Translations under genes and position numbers: made by a program
Notes under the pieces: model-generated
What the model was told of the DNA's origin: nothing
What the model saw: the letters and a program-made list of their open reading frames with translations, nothing else
Database searches by the model: none
In this document: positions 36,376-42,411 of the stretch, in pieces
How the letters are laid out: the number at the start of each line of letters is the position of its first letter
Numbering within the stretch: position 1 is the first letter of the stretch
Source of the DNA: Acidobacteriota bacterium
GTDB taxonomy: Bacteria; Acidobacteriota; Polarisedimenticolia; SMYD01
Assembly: GCA_004356015.1 (NCBI GenBank)
Contig: SMYD01000013.1
Location: forward strand, 1 to 42,411
Length of the DNA: 42,411 bases
Direction: 5' to 3'

Positions 36376-38732
36376 GCGCAACAACCCGAAGGTCCGGAAA
36401 ACCGCCCGCGCGCCGCAAGGGTTCCCGCTGGTCCCATATTCTGGACGGACCGCTGGTCAGCGAAGCCCTGACCCTGGCGCTCATGGCCCTGACGGCTCTC
36501 CTGCTCATCAGCTTCCTGACCTATAACGCAGCCGACCCGGCGCCAGTTTTCGGCGCTGCCAGCGGCCGTCGCGGCGTCGCCAACGCCGCCGGTCCCCTGG
36601 GTGCCTTCGTCGCCGCCGCATGCTTTCAACTCCTGGGTCTGGCGGCCTATCTCCTCCCCCTGGGAACGGCTCTCGCCATCTGGGAGCGCCTGCGGCAGCG
36701 CCCCCCCCGGCCGCGGCGGGGAACGAGCGTTCTGGGCATGGGCCTGCTGCTCTGGAGCGGCGCGGCCCTCCTGCACCTGGTGCTGGGAACAGCGGCCTCA
36801 CCGGCCGGACGGTCGCCGGGAGGTCTTCTGGGCTCGGAGACCGCCTCCGGCCTGGTGGGCATGGTCGGTTCCGTGGGCGCCGGCATCGTCCTGGTCACGC
36901 TCCTCCTCCTGGCTCTCATCTTCTCCACCCGTTTGTCTCTCCAGTCAACAGCCGGCTCCCTGGGGCGCAGGGCCAAGAGCACCGGCGCCCAGGGCCGCCT
37001 GGCCTGGGCACGGCTGAAGGAGCAGCACAGGCGCCGGCAGATCCAGCGGCAGGCCGTCCGCCGCCAGCTCAACAAGGAGAGACAGCCGCCCCGGCCCACC
37101 CCTGAGCGGACGCCCATTGTTCTGCGGGATACCGACCTTCCGGAGGGACGGACAGCATCTGCTGCAGCATCCCCTCCGGCTCCCACACCCCGGCGGCACG
37201 CGCCGCCTCAACCCGCACGCCAGCTCACCCTGCCCGATCCGCCGGGTGACTATTCCCTGCCACCCCTCACCCTGCTGACCCCCGGCGATGAGCGGTTGCC
37301 GGTGGATGAGGATGAACTCAAGGATCGGGCCCGCCAGCTCACCGAGAAATTTCAGGAGTTCGGGATCGGCGGCACGGTCGTGTCGATTCACCCCGGACCG
37401 GTCATCACGACGTTTGAATTCAAACCGGACGCCGGCGTCAAGGTGAGCAAGGTCACCAGCATGGTGGATGATCTCTCCATGGCGCTGCAGGCCGACACGA
37501 TCCGCGTCGAGCGCCTGGCCGGGAAGGCCACCATCGGCATCGAGGTCCCCAACAGGCAACGTGAAACCATACGGATCCGCGAGATCCTCGAGGATCCGGC
37601 CTTCATGGACTCCACCGCCTGTCTCCCGCTGGCCCTGGGCAAGGGGATCGACGGCAAGGCATGCTCCACGGCACTGGAGAAAATGCCTCACCTCCTCATC
37701 GCGGGTGCCACCGGCAGCGGCAAGAGCGTGGCTCTCAACTCCATGATCGCGTCGATTCTTTTCCGCGCTTCACCTGACGAGGTGAAATTCATCTTCATCG
37801 ATCCCAAGATGCTGGAGCTGGGCATCTACGAGGATATCCCCCATCTCATCTGCCCGGTGGTCACCGACGCCGACCGCGCCGCCCGGGTTCTGCGCTGGGC
37901 CGTGGGCGAGATGACCCGCCGCTATCAACTGCTGTTCAAGTTCGGCGTGCGCAACCTGGAGCAGTACAATCGCATGGTCAGCGGAGCCGGGAAGGAAGGC
38001 CTGCGCCCCACCGGCAAAGATGGCGAGGTGGACCCCAACAGTGAGCCTGCCACGAAGCAGCCGTTTCTCATCATCGTCATCGACGAGCTGGCCGATCTGA
38101 TGATGGCCAGCTCCAAGGAGGTCGAGGCCTCCATCCAGCGGCTGGCTCAGATGGCCCGGGCCGTGGGAATCCATCTCATCGTCGCCACCCAGCGCCCATC
38201 GGTGGATGTTCTCACCGGCATCATCAAGGCCAACTTTCCCTGTCGCATGGCCTTCCGCGTTTCCAGCCGTACCGACTCCAACGTCATCCTGGACCAGAAA
38301 GGAGCGGAGCGCCTGCTGGGCATGGGCGATATGCTCTTCCTGCCGCCCGGCGCGGCAACCCTCAAGCGCGTTCATGGCGCCTTCCTCGAGGAAGCTGAAG
38401 CCCTGCGCCTCATCGCCTACCTCAGGAAGCAGGGCAAGCCGGTGTACAACAAGGAGATTCTCAAGGACGAGGAGGAGGGCACCGACTCCAGCGGGCTCCC
38501 GACCCTCCCACGGGATGAACTGTTCGATCAAGCGGCCCGCCTTGTGGTGTCCATGGGCCAGGCCTCCGTCTCCAATCTGCAGCGGCGCCTGGCGCTGGGT
38601 TATGCCCGGGCCGCCCGCCTCATGGACTCATTGGAGGCGGAGGGCATCGTGGGTCCCCCGGAAGGCTCGAAGCCGCGCCAGGTGCTGGTGCCTCCCGATT
38701 ACTTTGAAGAGGTGGACAGCACTCATTTCTGA
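36372..38732 (+). CDS. ftsK: DNA translocase FtsK/SpoIIIE
   Basis: N-terminal TM segments, LLIAGATGSGKSVALNSMI Walker A, IVIDELADLMM Walker B, C-terminal gamma domain (QASVSNLQRRLALGYARAARLMDSLEAEGIVGP); ATG 36372 overlaps the uppP stop. Confidence 0.94.
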   Translation: MSATTRRSGKPPARRKGSRWSHILDGPLVSEALTLALMALTALLLISFLTYNAADPAPVFGAASGRRGVANAAGPLGAFVAAACFQLLGLAAYLLPLGTALAIWERLRQRPPRPRRGTSVLGMGLLLWSGAALLHLVLGTAASPAGRSPGGLLGSETASGLVGMVGSVGAGIVLVTLLLLALIFSTRLSLQSTAGSLGRRAKSTGAQGRLAWARLKEQHRRRQIQRQAVRRQLNKERQPPRPTPERTPIVLRDTDLPEGRTASAAASPPAPTPRRHAPPQPARQLTLPDPPGDYSLPPLTLLTPGDERLPVDEDELKDRARQLTEKFQEFGIGGTVVSIHPGPVITTFEFKPDAGVKVSKVTSMVDDLSMALQADTIRVERLAGKATIGIEVPNRQRETIRIREILEDPAFMDSTACLPLALGKGIDGKACSTALEKMPHLLIAGATGSGKSVALNSMIASILFRASPDEVKFIFIDPKMLELGIYEDIPHLICPVVTDADRAARVLRWAVGEMTRRYQLLFKFGVRNLEQYNRMVSGAGKEGLRPTGKDGEVDPNSEPATKQPFLIIVIDELADLMMASSKEVEASIQRLAQMARAVGIHLIVATQRPSVDVLTGIIKANFPCRMAFRVSSRTDSNVILDQKGAERLLGMGDMLFLPPGAATLKRVHGAFLEEAEALRLIAYLRKQGKPVYNKEILKDEEEGTDSSGLPTLPRDELFDQAARLVVSMGQASVSNLQRRLALGYARAARLMDSLEAEGIVGPPEGSKPRQVLVPPDYFEEVDSTHF

Positions 38733-39469
38733 GGGACAGCTTTGTCCCCGGCCTCCTCCAGAGCACGCCGCGCCGCCTGGCGCTCCGCCTGCTTCTTGCT
38801 GTCCCCTTCCGCCTCCGCCAGCATCCTGCCGCCGTGCCAGACCTGGACCCGGAAGCGGCGCCGGTGATCCGGGCCCGAACTGCCGGCCACCCTGTATTCC
38901 GGGGGGGAGGCGCCGCCCACCTGCAGCGTTTCCTGGAGGGTACTCTTGGGATCGATCTCCCCGGCAGGCAGCCGCTGGAGCAACTCCCCCAAACGCGCCC
39001 CCAGGTGCTTCTCGATCCATTCGCGTGCCGCCGCCAGCCCGCCTGTCCGGTAGAGAGCCCCCATGAGGGCTTCGCAGGCTCCCGCCAGGATCGTCGTCTT
39101 GTCATGCCCTCCGGAGCGGGCCTCGCCCTCGCCCAGGCGCAGTAATGGCCCCAGCTCCAGACGGCGGGCCAGGGCTGCGAGCGCTTCGGTGTTGACCAGT
39201 GCGGCCCGCACCCGGGAGAGCGTGCCTTCCGTGGCCCGGGGAGCCCGTTCCTGGGCCATGTCGGCCACCACCAGGCCCAGAACAGCATCCCCCAGAAACT
39301 CCAGCGTCTCGTTGGCGGTGTAGCGGGCCTGTCCCGCCACGAGGAAGGAGCGGTGTGTCAGCGCCTGTTCAAGAAGCGCCCGTGGCCGGATATCGTGCCC
39401 CAGTTCCTTCTCGAGCCGGCGCAGGCCAAGCCGGCGCCGATCTTCCGGTTCTGTCTCATGGCCGCGCAC
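38723..39469 (-). CDS. rnc: Ribonuclease III
   Basis: ALTHRSFLVAG...NETLEFLGDAVLGLVVADM...TILAGACEALMGALY plus C-terminal dsRBD (DPKSTLQETLQ...GDSKKQAERQAARRALEEA). Confidence 0.92.
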   Translation of the reverse strand: MRGHETEPEDRRRLGLRRLEKELGHDIRPRALLEQALTHRSFLVAGQARYTANETLEFLGDAVLGLVVADMAQERAPRATEGTLSRVRAALVNTEALAALARRLELGPLLRLGEGEARSGGHDKTTILAGACEALMGALYRTGGLAAAREWIEKHLGARLGELLQRLPAGEIDPKSTLQETLQVGGASPPEYRVAGSSGPDHRRRFRVQVWHGGRMLAEAEGDSKKQAERQAARRALEEAGDKAVPQK

Positions 39470-39478
39470 TCGCTCCCC

Positions 39479-41299
39479 CTACCGCATGACGTAACCCAGC
39501 GACTCCAGGCGCCGGATCTCATCTTCCGTGAGGTGTACCCTGGCGCCGCCACCCCGGCTCTGTTCCAGCCAGAAGGCGGCCGCCGGGGCTTGGGGCGTGG
39601 GAATTCCGCTGAGAAGGCCGGCCTGATGGGTGTCGGCTTCGACCCCCCCCGCAGGCGTGAGGTCGCCGTCACGGCCGAGGGCGATGGCCACGTCCCGGCC
39701 GGCACTTGTGGGCGGTGCCACCACCAGGACCGCATCCACGGGGATCACCGCCATCTCCAGGACACTGCCCGGCTCGAGCCGATAGCTGAGTCCACTCCCG
39801 TCAGCATCCATGGTGATCCGGCCGTCACCGCTGCGCAGCCGGGCACTTGAGAAATCACCTGTGGTGGTCACCCGGCCTTCCAGGAGAGCGTCCCCGTCGG
39901 CGAACCAGCGCAGCAGCCAACGATCCGGCACCAGGATGGAGGCCGTGAGCAGGATCTCTGCCCGCATCTCCCGCATGCGCGCAGGCAGTGCCGCCGCCAG
40001 GTTGTGGAGCTCGCCCGGATCCCGGGAGAGATCGAACAACTGCTCCTGCCCGTCCACCAGGTTGAGGATCGCCTTCCAGCCATCACGGCGCACCCCGATG
40101 AGATTGGAATCGAACCGGGAGGTCTCCATGAACGCCGGCCGCGGACCCGAAGGCGTCTTCACGCCCTCGATCTCCTGCAGGTCACGACCTTCCGTGAGGA
40201 GAGGCCAGAGAGAACTGCCGGGGAGGCGGGCAGGACCGGCCAGGGAAAAGGCCTCCATGAGGGTGGGGAGAATGTCCACCTGCCGGACCTGGCCCGGCCA
40301 GCGGCGACCGCCCTCGATCCCGGGTCCCTTCACGATCAACGGCACACGGATGACCTCTTCGAAGAGAGTGTGGGCGTGTCCCCATGAACCCCGCTCGAAG
40401 AATTCCTCTCCGTGATCCGAGGTGATGAGAACCAGCACATCGTCGGCAAGGCCCATCTCCTCCAGGATGCCGTGCAGTCGGCGCAACTCCGCATCCACGA
40501 AATGAATCTCCGCGTCGTAGAGTGCCACTTCCTGGGCCAGGAGATCGGGCGGCAGGGGATGATCCGGATAGTAGGAATACTTCCTGTACGGTTCCCGCGG
40601 GCCGGTATAGCCGGTCGCGAAGAGGGCGGCGTGCCGGGCAGGAGGGGCATAGTTGAAATGTGCGTCATAGAGATGGACGAAGAGAAAAAACGGATTGTCC
40701 CCATGCGCCCGCAACCAGCGGCCGGCGGCGTCGATGACCTGGGTGGCGGTGATCTTCTCCCTGGTGTTGTTCTGGAGGGTGCGCTGGAAATCGTCGAACT
40801 GATCGAAGCCGCGGTCGAAGCCGTATCGGCGCGAGACGAACCAGGAGGCCACGAAGCCGCCGGTGGCGTAGCCGGCGTCCCTGAACATCTCGGCGGCCAT
40901 GGTGACGTCGGCCGAGATCGCTGCATTCCCCTCCACCGCACGATGGGTCACAGGGTCCAGGCCGGTCATGATGCTGGCATGGGCAGGCAGGGTCCAGGGG
41001 GCCGAGCTGACGGCGTTCTCGAACAGCACACCGCCGGCGGCCACCTCATCCATGAAAGGGCTGGTGGCCCGTTCATAGCCGTAAGCGCCCAGGTGATCCG
41101 CCCGCAGGGTATCGATGGAGATGAGCACCAGACCTCGCGGCGTGCCCCGCAGGCCGGCGGAACGCGCCGCATGATCGCCCTGGCAGGCGAGAAGAACCAT
41201 GCAGGATAAGGCGGCGAGAGGGAGTCCCAGCCATCCGGCGACGCGCCGCCGGGAGCCGCACCTTCCGGCTCGATCAGGAATGCTGGCGGCTTGCCTCAC
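39479..41299 (-). CDS. Alkaline-phosphatase-superfamily 'sulfatase' (PF00884-like), predicted lipoprotein
   Basis: Lipobox MVLLACQG; LVLISIDTLRADHLGAYGYERATSPFMDEVA; APWTLPAHASIMTG; ITSDHGEEFFERGSWGH. Confidence 0.88.
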   Translation of the reverse strand: MRQAASIPDRAGRCGSRRRVAGWLGLPLAALSCMVLLACQGDHAARSAGLRGTPRGLVLISIDTLRADHLGAYGYERATSPFMDEVAAGGVLFENAVSSAPWTLPAHASIMTGLDPVTHRAVEGNAAISADVTMAAEMFRDAGYATGGFVASWFVSRRYGFDRGFDQFDDFQRTLQNNTREKITATQVIDAAGRWLRAHGDNPFFLFVHLYDAHFNYAPPARHAALFATGYTGPREPYRKYSYYPDHPLPPDLLAQEVALYDAEIHFVDAELRRLHGILEEMGLADDVLVLITSDHGEEFFERGSWGHAHTLFEEVIRVPLIVKGPGIEGGRRWPGQVRQVDILPTLMEAFSLAGPARLPGSSLWPLLTEGRDLQEIEGVKTPSGPRPAFMETSRFDSNLIGVRRDGWKAILNLVDGQEQLFDLSRDPGELHNLAAALPARMREMRAEILLTASILVPDRWLLRWFADGDALLEGRVTTTGDFSSARLRSGDGRITMDADGSGLSYRLEPGSVLEMAVIPVDAVLVVAPPTSAGRDVAIALGRDGDLTPAGGVEADTHQAGLLSGIPTPQAPAAAFWLEQSRGGGARVHLTEDEIRRLESLGYVMR

Positions 41300-41306
41300 G
41301 AGAATG

Positions 41307-41336
41307 ATTGTAGGCCACCTGCCTCCGCCAGGTCAG
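41307..41336 (-). promoter_or_regulatory. Candidate promoter CTGACC-N18-TACAAT for the sulfatase gene
   Basis: Minus strand -35 CTGACC (41336-41331), 18-nt spacer, -10 TACAAT (41312-41307). Confidence 0.45.
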
Positions 41337-41346
41337 ACCTGCCGGC

Positions 41347-41384
41347 AAGAAAAAAGCCACCGGAGCCGATGCTCCGGTGGCTTT
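41347..41384 (-). terminator. Rho-independent terminator hairpin
   Basis: Perfect stem AAAGCCACCGGAGC-CGAT-GCTCCGGTGGCTTT (41353-41384); followed on the minus strand by a T-rich tract (CTTTTTTCTTG); lies downstream of the CDS ending at 41429. Confidence 0.9.
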
Positions 41385-41428
41385 GAGAACTCACGTTGGA
41401 CCTTCAATCACTCGCGCTGTTGTTCAGG

Positions 41429-42411
41429 TCAGCGCCGGGATCTCCCACGAGAGGGCTTCACCGAGAGATCCACCGACTGGAAGATCTGGGTCAGGTTGCC
41501 GTTGAAGTCCTCGGCGATGATCCGGTAGGTCGCGGAAGCCGGACGGCGGCCGCGGATGGTGTCGGTGAAGGAATAGTCGGTTTCACCGGTTGCGGCCACC
41601 GTGCCAAGGTCCACGAAGCTGACCCCGTCATCGGCCCGCTGGATGGTGAACTCCACGAAGCTGCCACCCACCGTCTGAAAGTCGATGACCACGCGGTTGC
41701 CGCTGGCGTCGATGCGCGTGAAGCTGACCCGCGCTACCAGGGCGCTATACGACACGCGGGTTGAAGCCGCCGAGAAGAGCGACACCATGCTGGCATTCAC
41801 CGCGGTGACACCCGGGTTGGCCTGAGATCCGGCCACGGAGCCGCGGTAATGAACCTTGGTCAGGAACACGGCCACATTCTCGCCCAGAGGCGCGCCCAGG
41901 GCCGCATCGACCACCGGGGAACTCACGTCGAAGCTGCCGCCACCCGGCGCCAGCAGGTCGCCGAGACAGGTGGCCCCGCCCAGGGAACTGCAGGGGATGA
42001 ACGCAACACCCGGGCAATCACCGGTGGCACTGTTATCGGTGCAGGCCATGCCGCTGCTCGGATTGATCAGTGTGGTATGAAGGCTCGCAGTCCCTTCCAG
42101 ATCAAGGAGGGTCCGGAAGGGGGCGCCGGCGGGAAGAGAGTAGACATACAGGCCGACGCCATAGACGGCACCGGGTCCTTCTGCCGCCGTCAGATCATCG
42201 AAGAAGAACGGCACAAAGTCAGATGATGTTTCCAAGCACGGGTCAGACGCAGCGCAATCTCCGCACGGCACACCGGTCTTGCTGGGCGTATTGAGGTTAT
42301 TGCCCAGATTCAGGGCATCCACCGAAAGAGTCGCCACGTTGGACGAGGCGCCGTTGGTGACCACCGTGGGCACCGGCACGGGCGTAAAGCCACCCTCGGC
42401 CGACAGAGCAC
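41429..42411 (-). CDS. Secreted/surface protein of unknown function, 5' end outside window
   Basis: Frame stays open to the window edge (ALSAEGGFTPVPVPTVVTNG...); Cys-containing segments; C-terminal Fn3-like region (VEFTIQRADDGVSFVDLGTVAATGETDYSFTDTIRGRRPASATYRIIAEDFNGN). Confidence 0.7.
   Translation of the reverse strand, partial: ALSAEGGFTPVPVPTVVTNGASSNVATLSVDALNLGNNLNTPSKTGVPCGDCAASDPCLETSSDFVPFFFDDLTAAEGPGAVYGVGLYVYSLPAGAPFRTLLDLEGTASLHTTLINPSSGMACTDNSATGDCPGVAFIPCSSLGGATCLGDLLAPGGGSFDVSSPVVDAALGAPLGENVAVFLTKVHYRGSVAGSQANPGVTAVNASMVSLFSAASTRVSYSALVARVSFTRIDASGNRVVIDFQTVGGSFVEFTIQRADDGVSFVDLGTVAATGETDYSFTDTIRGRRPASATYRIIAEDFNGNLTQIFQSVDLSVKPSRGRSRR

Overview
High-GC bacterial chromosomal window, almost fully coding, with many 1-11 nt stop/start overlaps. 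The taxon cannot be fixed from sequence alone; gene content is compatible with Acidobacteriota or a similar phylum (inference). Main blocks: (1) a ~20 kb minus-strand gene train (20367 to 61) behind a good sigma70-like promoter. It runs acyl-CoA dehydrogenase, meaB, mce, a 103-aa unknown, a secreted thioredoxin/DUF255-like protein, MTAP-type phosphorylase, PfkB kinase, membrane protein, ribH, nusB, receiver-GAF protein, then cheY-cheA-cheW, zinc-ribbon/pseudo-receiver, HEAT-repeat protein, cheR-cheB-GAF-cheY, lptE-holA. (2) a moxR/DUF58/bat (aerotolerance-type) operon plus hemW on the minus strand. (3) a plus-strand mini chemosensory operon: MCP without a sizeable sensor domain, a very divergent CheW-like protein and a short CheA. 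(4) trxA, rsmA-uppP-ftsK, rnc, a lipoprotein 'sulfatase' lacking the formylglycine motif, a perfect hairpin terminator and the 3' part of a secreted protein gene. The best candidate for a new system is the receptor-less chemosensory operon with a zinc-ribbon protein whose receiver phospho-acceptor Asp is Asn, next to a 736-aa HEAT-repeat protein. The mini-operon at 30.9-34.2 kb has the complementary parts (MCP, CheW, CheA) and lacks CheR, CheB and CheY. No rRNA, tRNA, CRISPR array or transposon was recognised by eye.
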